NCBI GenBank assembly: GCA_030180135.1
Contig: CM058239.1
Coordinates: forward strand, 76,515,823 to 76,579,822
Origin: Orychophragmus violaceus
Lineage: Eukaryota; Streptophyta; Magnoliopsida; Brassicales; Brassicaceae
Direction: 5' to 3'
DNA: 64,000 bases
Part shown: positions 11,323 through 23,238 of the stretch, in pieces
How the letters are laid out: every line of letters begins with the position of its first letter
How positions within the stretch are numbered: the stretch's first letter is position 1
Notes under the pieces: generated by a model
What the model saw: the letters and a program-made list of their open reading frames with translations, nothing else
The model's database searches: none
Told to the model about the DNA's origin: nothing
Program-made: the position numbers and the translations under genes

Positions 11323-12925
11323 AATGGTATTACACTAACTTCTCAAGAAGATATTAAGGAAGAGGCTGCGAACTTCTTTTCAGATTTTTTGCAGCTTGAA
11401 CCTGAAGATTATGAGGGATCTTCTATTGAAAGTATATGCGAGCTGTTAGGTATGGAATGCACGCCCGAGGAACAAAACGCCTTGATTAAGGAGGTTACAT
11501 CGGAAGAGATTAAGAAGGTTATCTTCTCTATGCCAAATGAAAAGGCCTCAGGACCTGATGGTTACACGGTAGAGTTTTAAAGGCTGCTTGGCCAATCATC
11601 AGAAAGGATTGTGTGGTGGCAATTGAATCATTCTTCATATATGGCTTTTTACCAAAAGGGCTTAATTCGACAATATTAGCTTTGATCCCGAAGAAGGAGG
11701 AGGCCAAGGTCATGAAGGATTACCGCCCTATAGCGTGTTGCAGTGTTTTATATAAGGTGATCTCCAAGATTCTCGCTAACCGCTTGAAGGTAATTCTGCC
11801 TCGGTTTATTGCTCTGAACCAGTCTGCGTTTGTAAGAGGTCGCCTTATAATGGAAAACTTATTACTCGCAACTGAACTGGTTAAGAATTACCACCGTTAA
11901 GACATCTCACCGCGTTGTGCTATGATGATTGATATATCTAAGGCTTTCGATTCGGTTCAATGGTCTTTTTTGCTCAACACGCTTTCAGCGATGAACCTTC
12001 CTCTGTGCTTCATCAGATGTATCGATTTGTGTATCTCGACTGCATCTTTTTCGGTTCAAGTTAATCGAGAACTGGCTGGGTTTTTCCAAAGCAAAAGAGG
12101 TCTCCGTCAGGGATGCTCGTTGTACCCATATTTGTTCGTCATTTGTATGAATATCTTGTCTAAGATGATGGATAAAACAGCGGAAGAGAGGAAGATTGGA
12201 TATCAACTGGGCTGCCAAAATCTCGGTATCACTCACATTTGTTTTGCTGATGATTTAATGGTCTTCACTGATGGAAGTATGAGGTCTACAGAGGGGGTTC
12301 TACAGGTGTTTAATGATTTTGCAAAAGCATCCGGGCTGAAGATAAGCCTTGAGAAATCACAATTTTTTTTGTCGGGGCTTCGTGAAAGACAAAGATCGGA
12401 TTTGCTAGCTGCCTTTCCTTTTGAGCTGGGCTCACTTCCAGTCCGTTACTTGGGTTTGCCTCTGACCACAAAGCGAATGACGATATCAGATTACGCTCCG
12501 TTGATACAAAAAATAAAGAAGCGGATTGGTGCATGGACAAACCGGTTTCTTTTGTATGTTGGAAGACTGCAGTTACTTAAATCAGTTATTTCCAGCCTAA
12601 CAATTTTTTAGCTTCAAGCATTTCTCTTACCAAAGGGGTGTATAATTGAGATCGTTTGAATAAGTTCCGCCTTTCTTTAGTCTGGTCCGGATCTTAACCC
12701 AAGGAAAGCAAAAGTTTGTTGGGCGGAGGTTTGCTTCCCGAAAGAAGAAGGTGGACTGGGTCTAAAGAATTTGATAGAGGTGAACAAAGTATGCATTTTA
12801 AAGCTTATTTGGCGGTTCTGTCGGTTAAAAATTCACTTTGGGTTAATTGGGTTCAAAGAGAGCTAATTCGTACGGAATCCATATGGTCAGTCCAAGGGGG
12901 ACAACAATCCGGGTCTTGGGTGTGA
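11323..12925 (+). pseudogene. LINE reverse transcriptase
   Basis: RT domain (RVT_1-like) in pieces: 11389-11580 with KASGPDGYTVEF, 11613-11900 with KDYRPIACCSVLYKVISKIL and QSAFVRGR, 11922-12611 with DISKAFDSVQW, RGLRQGCSLYPYLF and the catalytic FADD box (12243-12254). All expected RT blocks are present in order, so the enzyme identity is secure; stops at 11578 and 11898 and a frameshift after 12609 inactivate it. The normal GD-P-SP-LF form is altered (CSLYPYLF). Confidence 0.92.
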
Positions 12926-13777
12926 AAAAAATTCTCAAATATAGGGATTTGGCAAGGGATTTTCATCGAGTAGAGGTGCATAACGGTTTATATACCTCCT
13001 TTTGGCATGATAACTGGAGTCCTCTTGGCCCTCTCTTTCTAGTCTTGGGATCACGAGGATTCATTGATTTGGGATTGTCGAATGGTTCAACGGTTGCTGA
13101 GGCTCTTGCTACTCGTCGGCGAAACCATAGACAAGACTTCCTAAATCAGGTGGCTGATGAGATAAATGTTCTCCGGACTAGGGGGCTCGACGACATCAAT
13201 GATATCTCCTTGTGGAGAGGGAAGCAAGGGGCGTATCACAAGAATTTCTCAACACCTGAAACATGGAAGCAGATCCGGGTTTCATTAACAGCAACATCGT
13301 GGCATAAGGCCGTTTGGTTCTCCAAAGCCACCCGAATTACTCTTTCATGGTTTGGTTGGCGTGAAAAATCGATTAGCCACGGGTGACCGAATGATCAATT
13401 GGAAGGCGACAACAAACTCCAGCTGCTGTTTTTGTCAAGCTCCAGTTGAAATAAGGAATCACTTGTTCTTTGAATGTTCATATTCAAAGGAAGTATGGCG
13501 TGGACTAATGGTCAAACTACTGGACAATCAATTCACTAACGAAGGGGAACCCCTAATGCACTTGATGGTGAGTAATGTGTTGCCTAGAACAAAGCTATTT
13601 ATCTTGAAATATGGATTTCAGTGTTCTTTTCACTCTATTTGGTTGGAGCGGAATCGAAGGAAGCATGGAGACCATCCAACGACAACAATGTGCCTAGTGC
13701 AAAGAGTAGAACGTGTGCTTCGAAATAGGTTCTCTTCACTTGCCTACCCGGGTTCGAAACTAGGAGATTCGCTTTAG
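12926..13777 (+). pseudogene. LINE ORF2 C-terminal region with zf-RVT zinc-binding domain
   Basis: Two overlapping frames (12847-13386 and 13352-13777) make the tail of ORF2. The first has the connection region with FWHDNWSPLGPL; the second has the zf-RVT pattern: NRLATGDRMINW, then CCFC, H-L-F-F-E-C and a tryptophan-rich end. The frameshift lies in the overlap at 13352-13386. No RNase H domain follows. Confidence 0.88.
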
Positions 13778-13929
13778 ATTTGGTTTGGTGCAACAGCCTA
13801 GTTTCATATTATGCTCAAACTATAATTGTCATTTAGGTTCTTGATTAGCCTTTAAGCTGGTTCTATGTTGTAAGTTGCTAAACCGAAGTTTTTTTGTGAA
13901 TAAATTTAATATTTTTACAAAAAAAAAGA

Positions 13930-15902
13930 ATCATCAAGGCATAATAAAAAGGAATAGTGGAGATTTTATTTACCTGATAATCCACATCTATAGTACGAAT
14001 AAATCCGTGTAATAGCAGAGGAACAGTTAGAGCAGCTCCATCGGTAGTTTTTAGAGAGGGGTTCTTAAAAAAAAATTAATTAAAAATTAGTAGGTCCCAC
14101 AAAATAGTAAGGAACCTGTATCTTAAATTGCTTAGTTAGGAACCGGTGTCTTCACTGTACACGCACTGTGCACGTGATGTGTCAATGCTTTACTGGTTAA
14201 CCTTTTTTTTTTCACTGCACACGCACTGCTCATAAAATTAATGGGCCCCACTTGTTTTTTAAGAACCCCATAGAGAGGTTTGCTGATGGAGATGCTCTTA
14301 CCCTGATGAGACGTCTTCATCATAGTCACAGCTTTTGGTTTTACCAAAGCAAAACGTTTCAATAACAGAAAGGAAGAGCAAAACTCAGAACTTCAATGTT
14401 ACCTTGTCTCACTGGAGAAATGCACTAACCCAAAAATCCATATATTGGATACTCAAAATCTATTACGAATAAAGTAGCAGAAGACGTGTTACCAAAAATC
14501 AAATATCAACGAATGAACCCGAAAAGAAGAAGACTTGTAGAAATAAATAAAGAAGGAAAAAGGTCCGGAAAGCCGTCAACTCATGACCTTTTTAGACTAT
14601 TAATATCAATCTTTGGATCTTACTAGATGAAGAGTGTGAAGAAGACGATGGAGAGAAGCTTGGAGTTGTGAATACCTCCAAAAGGCAGTGAATATCGGCG
14701 TTCTTTGTCATATACCTGCAGTTTGAGATCCATGACACCAAGCTTCAGCACATGAAGTAAACAACAATTGATATTATCACTTAAAAATCACAACCATAAG
14801 AGACGTAAACATAAACATCAAAATCAGAACCCTAAACAATTTATTTTTCTTCCTCAAATATTCAGATCGTAATCCTAGTCTTCTTCTTCCAGCCGCAAAC
14901 TAACCTAAAGGGATTATAGGAACATAGAAGGACATAGAGAACATATATATATAAAGTCACATGCTTATATAGTCCAAATACTAAATTATGTACTCACAAT
15001 AATATAACCGACAGAAAACAAATAAAAGGAGATTAGAGAATCTACCAACTATGGCGAACTCCACCGGAAAAGATGAGCGACGAGTCTTGAAAGAAAATTC
15101 AGGACCAGCCGCACATGTAATAGTATGTTCTTCATCATAGTCACAGCTTTACAGATGTCCTGCAAACAAAATACACAAAACAAGTTTTTTAGAGAGGATA
15201 CAAAAATCTAGAGGCAATTATTCTACAAAACCCTAACACAGCCATATCACCATCTTGCCTAAGACTAAACAAAATATCTTTATATAGAAGCTAAACAAAA
15301 AACAATTCTGACCTAGTTCCCCATAATTAATAAACCGACCTATACACACGTGAAATGCATAATAAGACGTGTCAGCCCAGTCACACGAAACATAAGCACT
15401 ATCAAGAAAAAATCTGACGACACATCAGTCTCATTAAGGACAAATTCATCCTCACATTCGACTAAACAGGCCGAAACTGATTGTGAGCATGCCACCTTAC
15501 AAAAACTCTACTTGTTTTACTAAATATGATAATTTATAGTTTATACATAATAAATCATTTTATTTCTTTTGGTCATAAAAAGCATCAAGTAAATAGAATT
15601 CTCCAATTTTTAATTTTAATATTTTTGTGAATGATTTTGATATGTTTTACTTATGAGCTATTTTTCTATACAAAACATCGTTGGAGTAATTGTAGATTAC
15701 CTTCGACTGGATCCACTACGTGTGGATTTAGTTTTGATATAATTTTTATGGAAATTATATGTATTTAGGAGTTTTTATGTCTTTTAAAAGGTAAGTTTCA
15801 GGAAAACGAATAATAACGTTAGAGGGCGGAAAACATGATTGTGTTGTTTTTGATGACTCTTCGATGCCCAAGTTAAAAACAGTTGAGAGAAAGACATGTG
15901 AA
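13930..15902. other. Degraded spacer, no gene; contains a MITE and possible exon remnants
   Basis: No convincing long coding frame. Apart from the MITE at 14030-14297, a direct repeat of about 20 bp (CTTCATCATAGTCACAGCTT) occurs near 14314 and 15131. On the minus strand both copies begin a short frame reading SCDYDE, the second preceded by a TTTGCAG splice-acceptor-like sequence, so these may be duplicated exon remnants of an unrecognised gene. Confidence 0.5.
14030..14297. mobile_element. MITE, PIF/Harbinger-like (TTA target duplication)
   Basis: 268 bp flanked by TTA on both sides (14027-14029, 14298-14300). Imperfect terminal inverted repeats of roughly 40 bp: left GAGCAGCTCCATCGG..., right complement GAGCATCTCCATCAG..., both continuing into CTCTCTATGGGGTTCTTAA-like sequence. 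Three-base TWA duplications are usual for PIF/Harbinger elements. No coding capacity. The interior shares the words GGTTCTTA and GGTCCCACA with the MITE at 59841-60101. Confidence 0.85.
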
Positions 15903-16694
15903 AAGGTGGATCTTAAGTTGGGCGTTTAGTTAGTGGAATTGGAGATTGATCAGGGGTTGTCGTGCGCGTGCATCTGATGCGCCTGACGAAATTCTCTTCC
16001 TTTTTCGAAAAAGTTTTTCTTCTCCGGTTTTTGTTTCTCGAGATCACTCCGGTGCCGGCGTCTCCGTCGATGTCGTGAGAGGTCTCCAATCTGTTAGATG
16101 CGCTGGATTTGCAATCCGTGGAGGTCAAATCGGAAAAAGGTGTCTCATCCCTTTTCTCTCAGAATCGCGTGGTGAGTATCTTTGTGGTGTGGAGGTGCAG
16201 GTCCTGATTTCTCGATTCGCCGGATCCTTGTTAGTTGTAAGGCTTTTCAGCTGCTGGAGGACGTGCGGAGGGCAGGCTGAACGCATGGAAGGGAGAAGAG
16301 AGGATTTTTGGCTTCTCGTGCTTGTCGGCGGGAAGTAGGTGGGCGGCGATGCCCGCCAAGGAAGTTTCGCGGAGGTGGTGGCCACACCGAGGCGACTGCG
16401 GTGGAGACTGGCGGGACCGTGCCTCGTTGCATGTCAGTCTCTTTGGAGAAGCTTCTTTGGCAGGAGGGGAGGTGCGATTTGGAGAGGATTGGAAGGGATA
16501 GACCATTCCAGTCGAGAATGGGAGGCAGAGGCGGCATCGTCAGCGGAGCTTTTCTGGGAGCGGCTCCACCGGGCAAGTCCGTAGGACTCCGGAGGAAGAC
16601 TCGTTTGTCAAGAGGAGGAGTGGATCTTGGGTCAGCGGTACCTCAAAACAGGCTGGAGTCGGATCCCCATGTCTTGCACGAAGGATTCTGATCG

Positions 16695-16724
16695 CACTAC
16701 AAGAAAACATACTTTTTGCGACTG
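16695..16724 (+). repeat. CACTA terminal inverted repeat, left
   Basis: CACTACAAGAAAACATACTT then TTTGCGACTG. Compared with the inverted right end it differs at about three of 30 positions. The TIR merges into the subterminal GCGACTA repeats. Confidence 0.95.
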
Positions 16725-17150
16725 CGTAAATAATTTCAATTCAATCGCTATATTTTATTTTGCGACCCAATAGCGACTAATTGTATTAGTCGGGAATCCT
16801 TCGTCGCTAATTCTATTAGTCGCTATATTAGTCTCTAAATTGCGACTATTTAGCGACTAAATATATTTTGTGAATATTAGTCGCTACTGAGTCGCTAAAT
16901 ATAGCGACTAATGAGCGACAATTTTACGACTAACTTAGCGACTCTATTGTAGTCGCTATACTAGTCGCTAAACTAGTAGTCGCTTTGTAGTGGCTAAATT
17001 AGCAACCCTTTTGCGACTACAAAGCGACTAATCTAGCGACGTTTTAGAGACTAAATTAGTCATCATGAATTTGAAATTTACCATATAGTGACTACTCAGT
17101 GACTGGTTTGTGACTAATATCGCGACTAAATAGCGACTAACTTGAATCGG
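16725..17150. repeat. CACTA subterminal repeats, left
   Basis: About 425 bp holding many direct and inverted copies of TAGCGACTAA-type words (for example near 16771, 16850, 16905, 17020 and 17130). In En/Spm elements such short subterminal repeats are binding sites for the TNPA protein; here that role is inferred from family knowledge. Confidence 0.9.
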
Positions 17151-17349
17151 AACTAAATTCTGATTTGGTTTCGGTTTTCCACTATTTTGATTGTTATGCT
17201 AAATTCTGTATCCAAAAGCTTCTGAATAAAATACAACCTGATATTAAAGTTTAAGAAACTAAAGTCATACATTAGTCTTATGGTCTTAAAATTCAAAACA
17301 AAAAACAACCATACAAACATTATATACAAGTCTTAACAAGTAGAGTCCT

Positions 17350-19063
17350 AAGGAGAATTAGAAGGGGAAGTGGGAGCTGCACCAGACTGTGTTTTGCAGA
17401 AATCAAGGTATGCCGGGTCTGTTTTGCGAAGATACTTTTGCACCATGCCCAACTCTTTTTGCTTACTCGCCTGTCGAGCTAGCTCAGCAGCTTGTGTTTC
17501 AATCTGGCGCTTAGCTTCTTCGAGCTGATGTTGGAGAGAGTTATAAGTTGAGCTACCCGGGTACTTGCGCTTTCCAGAGGCGTGAGACTATCCAAGACTT
17601 CCAATACCATATGCATAGCCTCTATCTTCCACAATTTTTGACTAGGAAACAGAAAAAGAAAGTGAAATTGTTAGGAAATGGTTAAATTCAGACAACACCA
17701 AATACAGTAAGTATTTACACAACCAACAGACAACAAAAATTCAAAGACTGTCAACCAAACCAAATAGAATCATTAACTCAAGCATCAATTCAAATAAAGT
17801 ATGAAACTGACATTTTCATATATGCAAAGGAACAACAAACTCCAGATCAGCATTCAAACGCAAATGCATATATGAATAATCAGAAGTATAGTTACCTAAA
17901 GAAAGAGTTCATTAAACTCATCAGTGGTCAGCTGTCTAGGTCGTGAAGTTCCATCATAAGTTTCTGCTTCAATCTCGGCCTGCTTTGCTTTGAGATTCTC
18001 CTTATACTTCTCTGCAATCTGTTGCGCCTTCATGTCAACGTATGTTCCATCAGGTTTTGTGTGGGTTTTCATAAAAACCTCACCAAAACTGACAGCTCTA
18101 CCCATCTTCTCTTCCTGAAAATGTAACAAAAGAAATAGTTAATAGAGAAGAATTAAAACTCAGAGCAGTAGCAGATAGAGGAATTATTACTACCATTTCT
18201 TGGTGAATTTGCTGAAAAGACTTTTGGCCAGTGTAGTTTTTGTGAGGACCAAGACCGCCACGATCAGAATTCCGAGCAGCAGAAGTGGTCTCACTCCTTT
18301 GTTTACCTTCATCCGTTGCCCAATACACAGTCATTTCTTACCAGATTATGTCTGATATCTATGCAGTTTGCACACCAGAAATGTCAGCTTTGCTCACCAT
18401 ATCCTTCATTCTCTTTTGACAAATCGTCTCAAAATGTGCTTGAACGGTACCTGTGATTAACGTATCCTAGTGGTGCTCTTTCTACAATAGAAACAACATA
18501 ATCATGTTAATGAGAAAATAACCAAAGTATACTAAAAGGTAGAATAATGTACTATACTAACCGCAAACTCTAAGAAGTACCGCTCTGCTCGCGGTCGAAG
18601 CACATGGCTCCAACTATAGAACGCACCATCAAATTTTTTTATAAAGACCTTCATAATCTTCCGGACCAGATTATACTTGTCACGACCAAACCTACATAGA
18701 CAACAAAGAATCAAAATAAATTATGAATCAAAGCAAAGAACTAAAATGGAGAGAGGGAAATAAACTTTTACCAAGTTGTATTTGGCGGCTGGGGAAGAAG
18801 TGGAGAGAGAACAGTAGTCCACTGTTCACGGTTTCCATGCTTAGTAGCCTCTCAAGATGGCGGAGACGGCTTTCCTCGAGATTTGGTTGAATTACCACAT
18901 TGTTGTCAACCCCGTCAATTATATTGTCATCCATTTGGTTGGAATGCTGAGCTTCATGCGCCTGATTGCTTTGAGCTTCAGAGTTCTGCACCGGAGACGC
19001 CCTTGGTTGTTGAGACACTTGAACTGATTGAGTCGGAGAGACTTGTGGAGGAGGCATCTGACC
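17350..19063 (-). pseudogene. CACTA TNPA-like protein (Ptta/En/Spm, Transposase_24 type), downstream exons
   Basis: Minus-strand exons. An exon starts after the acceptor TATTTCAG at about 19064 (reading MPPPQVSPTQ) and ends at about 18777 with PPNTTW before a GTAAAAG donor. The next (about 18690-18560) reads FGRDKYNLVRKIMKVF and RAERYFLEFA; further exons hold DRGGLGPHKNYTGQKSF (about 18280-18190), VFMKTHTKPDGTYVD (about 18090-18030) and a coiled C-terminus with ELARQASKQKELG (17650-17350). These blocks match the plant En/Spm Transposase_24 family, the subterminal-repeat-binding partner of TNPD. In-frame stops near 18345-18360 and 17590 show decay. Confidence 0.85.
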
Positions 19064-19075
19064 TGAAATACATAA

Positions 19076-19470
19076 TCAATACACAGATCAAAGCTCACAA
19101 ACTCAAAATCAGGTATCAGTCAAGTTCACAAACTCTCAATAAGACTGAAAAACAAACTCAAACTAAACAAGGCAGGATCAAGTATCATTCTCAATACACA
19201 TATCAAAGCTCACAAGTATTAGTCAAGTACTCTCAATAAGACTGAAAACAGACTTAAACGAAACAAGGCAGGATCAAGTATCAGTCACGTATCATTCTCA
19301 ATACACAAATCAAAGCTCACAAGTATTAGTCAAGTACTCTCAATAAGACCAAAAACAGACTCAAACGAAACAAGGAAGGATCAAGTATCAGTCACGTATC
19401 ATTCTCAATACACAGATCAAAGCTCACAAGTATCAGTCAAGTTTCATTCTCAATAAGACTCAACATCGGA
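19076..19470. repeat. Tandem repeat, about 107-bp unit, nearly four copies, in the TNPA intron
   Basis: The word TCAATACACAGATCAAAGCT or close variants starts at 19076, 19191, 19298 and 19405, giving spacings of 115, 107 and 107 bp. Units include AGTATCAGTCA and AATAAGACT. The array lies just upstream of the acceptor at 19064, inside the TNPA intron. Confidence 0.85.
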
Positions 19471-19622
19471 CTGAAAGTATCGATCTCCTTCAGACTCAAA
19501 GGGTTCAGACTCAACATCAGACTCACAATCAGACTCAGACGACAAAAAGCACCGAACCAAAGCTAAGAAACTCAAAATCAAACGGTTCAGACTCAACATT
19601 TGACTCAAAATCAACTACTAAT

Positions 19623-20110
19623 TGTTGGTACTGGATTTTTCTTTAGGAAGTCCGGCCCATAAACTACAGAATTAATGGCCCATAATCACGAGTCCAGTTC
19701 ACTAATTAACAGACTTAGTCGATTATGGCCCGAGGCCCATTCGATTATAAGACGATGTAGGCCTAAATTGTCCGAGGCATGAAATAATCGAGCTCGAGCT
19801 CGATGGAAGACAATGTCGAAGAAGAACGACCAGGTCGTTGTCCGTTAGAACGATCCCCGCAAACCCAGGAGATCGTGACCAATGCGAGGCCGAAGAATCG
19901 GAACAAGAGGATCAAGTCTTAAAGGCTATTTAAAGAAGAGTAGAAGCTAATTCAATGTATTCAAACCCTAATCAAGAACACTTCGACTAGAATAGCTCAA
20001 AACCTCTCTTTGTATTCTTCTTTCGATTGTGTTAATTCGATCTTGAAATTCAATCTTAATACATATCTTTGATTCATAGGAAAATCAATACCAAATTATA
20101 TACAAAGTCC
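19623..20110 (+). repeat. TAT element 5' LTR
   Basis: Starts TGTTGGTACTGG. Similarity to the 3' LTR continues to about 20110 (word ATTATATACAAAGT) and then stops, about 48 bp before the primer-binding-site candidate. So either the LTR extends to 20155 (ending TCTCACA) and the 3' copy is truncated, or the LTR ends near 20108. By eye the two LTRs differ at about 7-8 percent of positions. Confidence 0.82.
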
Positions 20111-20157
20111 AAATCAACGAATACAAATTCCTTGGTGTGAATCTTCGATCTCACATT

Positions 20158-20175
20158 TGGCGCCGCCTGTGGGGA
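20158..20175 (+). other. TAT element primer-binding site candidate
   Basis: TGGCGCCGCCTGTGGGGA, just after CACATT. The first eight bases equal the tRNA-Asp type site used by the Athila elements, and the placement between LTR and Gag fits. The remaining bases do not match tRNA-Asp, so the primer is uncertain. Confidence 0.6.
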
Positions 20176-20229
20176 AAATCTGTAGTTTTTCCTATCTCAA
20201 GAATCAGATCTAAGGTTGGACAGATCGAG

Positions 20230-22200
20230 ATGAATCCCGACCAATCTGGCTCTCCCAACGCCACTTCACCAGTCGGCCACCAGCAGGTGGTCGACAACGT
20301 TCCTCAGAACACCGCCCGGGTAAGTATCACGAGTCATACCGACGTTGTGTTGACGATCTCAGTCTCTGTCTCCACGACTTCAGCACCAACCAGCTTGGTC
20401 GCTCAAACAATTGCGACGAGCCAGACTCCGACAACGTTCTGTCTGGAACCAATGACCCAAGCAGAAACTGGGTCGGGATGAGGAGCAATTCAAATTCTGC
20501 CTCCGCATCAGGAGGCGAATCTGGAACACTCAGATCCATTCGGCCACAACCTTCTGCGCCTCCACGACAAAGTCCGGACGACCTCGCTGAGATCCGTTCA
20601 ATGCTTAACCTGTTGGTGAGTCGAACGAGAAGTAACGAGGCTAACGCTCGGGCCCAAGAAGTCGCAAATCGTGCTTTAGCTACACAGCTCGCTGAACAAG
20701 AACGGCGCATCAACGCTCGTTTCGAAGAGCTCACTAATCAAAACTAAGGGGATCGATCTGTATACGATCAAAGACCTCCCATAAGTCCTCCGCCTCAGAC
20801 GCGCCTGGATTTCTCTCAGGTGGTAAAACCTCCTGGAACGTCGGGAAACATCACTGGCACGTCGAATAGCAGTTTTCGCCTTATGACGACCCTTATAGCG
20901 ATGCCGACTCCATTCAGCTCAAGCTCCATGGTCACAGATCCAAGCGGATAGGGAAACCGGCCAATACCTGGACCGCCTCCCCTGCCGAATAGCTCCTGCA
21001 TTAGGTCGAGGCAGCTCGGAGGCTCAGCTTTTGCTTCGAGCTCCGCATACCCCATCGGATCAAGTCTGATGCCATTGCAAACGCCTCAAGTCGACCAGAT
21101 AAGACTGATTCTGACAATCGATCTAATCGAGCCGATCTTTCCCAGGAAACCGTCAACTCAGCTGCAAACACAGTTCGCATCAATAGCGGGTGGCGAACAC
21201 GAGATGCTAAGGCAATCTATCAAGCAGGCCAACGCCCAACTCATGACCGTAAGCTCGAAAGTTCATATGGCCACAAGCGCGGCACCTGACATCGATCGAG
21301 TGATCGAAGAAACGCTCCAAACGTCATTTACAGATCAAATCGCTTTAGCAAGAATTCGAGAGATCAAAAAAATGAAATTCCCAGAATTATCGGGAAAATC
21401 GGAACCCAAAGCCCATATCAGGGCATTCAGACTAGCGATGTCTAGGGTATATCTGACCGACGAGGAAAGAGAGCTTGCTTTCTACAGACTCTTCGCCGAA
21501 AACCTATCGGGATCGGCCCTAGAATGGTTCGCCGGACTGGAGGAGAAATCCATAGATAATTTCACCCAGTTCATGACAGCATTCCTCAAACAATATTCCG
21601 TCTTTATCGAGGTCAAAACAACTGAAGCAGCCCTATTCGACGTATCCCAACAACCTGACGAAACACTTCGTTCATACATCGATCGATTTAAAGAAATAAA
21701 ATCCAAAATCGCCAACCCAAATGACGAAGTTGCGATAGAGGCACTAAGACGCGGACTGTGGTACTCAACCAAATTCCGCGAGGAAATAACGGTCCGCGAA
21801 CCGCTCACACTCGATGATGCCCTTCATCGTGCATGGTTTTCGCTCGCCTCAAGGACGAAACTACGGCCCTCAGAGAGAAACACCGAAAAGAAATGAACCA
21901 GTCGGGCTCACAGAATTCGAACGCCAAAAAGGATTCCCGTAAATCCGGAACCATTAACGCGGTCGAGAGCCCAAAGAGCTCGAGAAAGTTTGAGTTCGAC
22001 TAGGAAAAATTCTGTGACTTTCACAACAAACGAGGCCATTCAACGGAAGAGTGTTATACTCGAGCTAAAGTCAAAGGCCAAATACAAGAGTCCGAAAATA
22101 ACCAAGAATCCGAAGTCTAGGAGGAAACTTCCTCTGACAAAAAGGAAACCAAATCGACCAAAGAGTCGAACACTAAAAATTCTTCTAAGTATAAATGAGA
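20230..22200 (+). pseudogene. TAT element Gag
   Basis: Probable start MNPDQSGSPN at 20230, then a serine/threonine-rich N-terminus with frameshifts (20230-20481, 20478-20747, broken 20748-21068). The capsid-like gag domain is in 21069-21896: KKMKFPELSGKSEPKAHIRAF, LSGSALEWFAGL, FTQFMTAFLKQY and EALRRGLWYSTKF. A zinc knuckle follows in another frame at 22013-22054 (CDFHNKRGHSTEEC), the CxxH form typical of TAT Gag. The tail is lysine-rich. Multiple frameshifts and a stop before the knuckle make it non-functional. Confidence 0.87.
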
Positions 22201-23238
22201 ACGATCTAAGGAGCTAGGATCTCCCGAATCTCTCCCCAGGGATCGCGAAAACGAGTCGAGGTCATCCTTTGCGAACTCAGTTTATGCGGTACTCCGAGAG
22301 GCTCGACATTACCTCCGCCTCCGGCTCCTATGAAAAGTTTACGCTCACGAATCAATCTCACTCGTCTCTGCGGGGGGGGGGGGGGTGCACGGGCTATACC
22401 CCCTAAACGAGTTGACTTCATCTTTGGTGGCTCTAAGTTATGCCGAGACTCGATCAATTCGATCAAAGCCCTCCAAAGAAGAGTCGAGACCGACAAACGG
22501 GAGAAGATCCCAATGCAAGGTCCAGACCATGAGATCACTTTCTACGAGAGCGAGAGACTAGACCTCGACAACCCGCATGACGACGCGCTTCTCGTGTGCT
22601 CTTAGTAGTCGAGGATGTCAAACTCTCAAGAATAATGATCGACACAGGAAGCTCAATAGACTTTTCTACGACGCATTTAAAAAGTTGGAGTTCGAATACT
22701 CTAAGATCATCGAAGGACAGACACCCCTGGTAGGGTTCGCTGGCGAAACAACATACTCAATGGGCTCTGTCTTCGCCCTAGTAATAGCTGGTGGTGTTCG
22801 AAGATTGACAGAGTTCGTCGTGGTAGATCGACCAGCTCCCTATAACGCCATATTAGGTCGAACCTGGATATACGATATGAAAGCCGTACCTTCGACCTAC
22901 CACCAGTTCGTGAAATTTCCAACTCCGAAAGGGGTAAAATCTGTTTACGGAAGCCAAAAGACTTCTAGAAATTGCTACATGAACGAGTACAAACAGATTG
23001 AAAAATCCCACGCATAGCAATTATAGAAAGAGGAAGAGCTCACCAAAATGTGAACTAAAAAGTCAAACAACCTTAGTCAAAGAGGACCCCCAAAGGACCA
23101 CACAACTCAGGTTTGCATAGATGACACTCATCCCGAAAGACTTGTTGGCATCAGAATCGATCTATCGGATCAGTTAAAAATGAACTGATCTCTTTTCTCA
23201 AACAGAACGTCGAATCCTTTGCATGGTCCTCTGCGGAC
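22201..23238 (+). pseudogene. TAT element protease and Gag-Pol linker
   Basis: The aspartic protease active site reads IDTGSS at 22638-22655. The rest of the domain is in a different frame (22656-23017): PLVGFAGETTYSMGS, TEFVVVDRPAPYNAILGRTW, the flap and C-terminal blocks of gypsy retropepsins. The frameshift lies right after the active site. Upstream, a run of 14 G (22372-22385) sits in the linker. 23018-23238 leads to RT through MKGINIDVTSHELN. Confidence 0.85.

Larger units (their letters stand above)
10731..13929 (+). mobile_element. LINE (non-LTR retrotransposon), 3' portion, decayed
   Basis: Plus-strand LINE whose 5' portion is on the far side of Athila-1, outside the window. Domains in order: end of the AP-endonuclease (10731-10870), reverse transcriptase (about 11389-12611) and a zf-RVT zinc-binding C-terminal region (13352-13777), then a 3' UTR ending in an A-run (13919-13928). 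The coding sequence is broken by several stops and frameshifts. Confidence 0.92.

Noticed and set aside
15946..16691. Overlapping frames on both strands in GC-rich DNA
   Set aside because: Mutually overlapping, arginine/proline/glycine-rich and without domains; high GC gives few stops. Treated as retroposon flank, not as genes.
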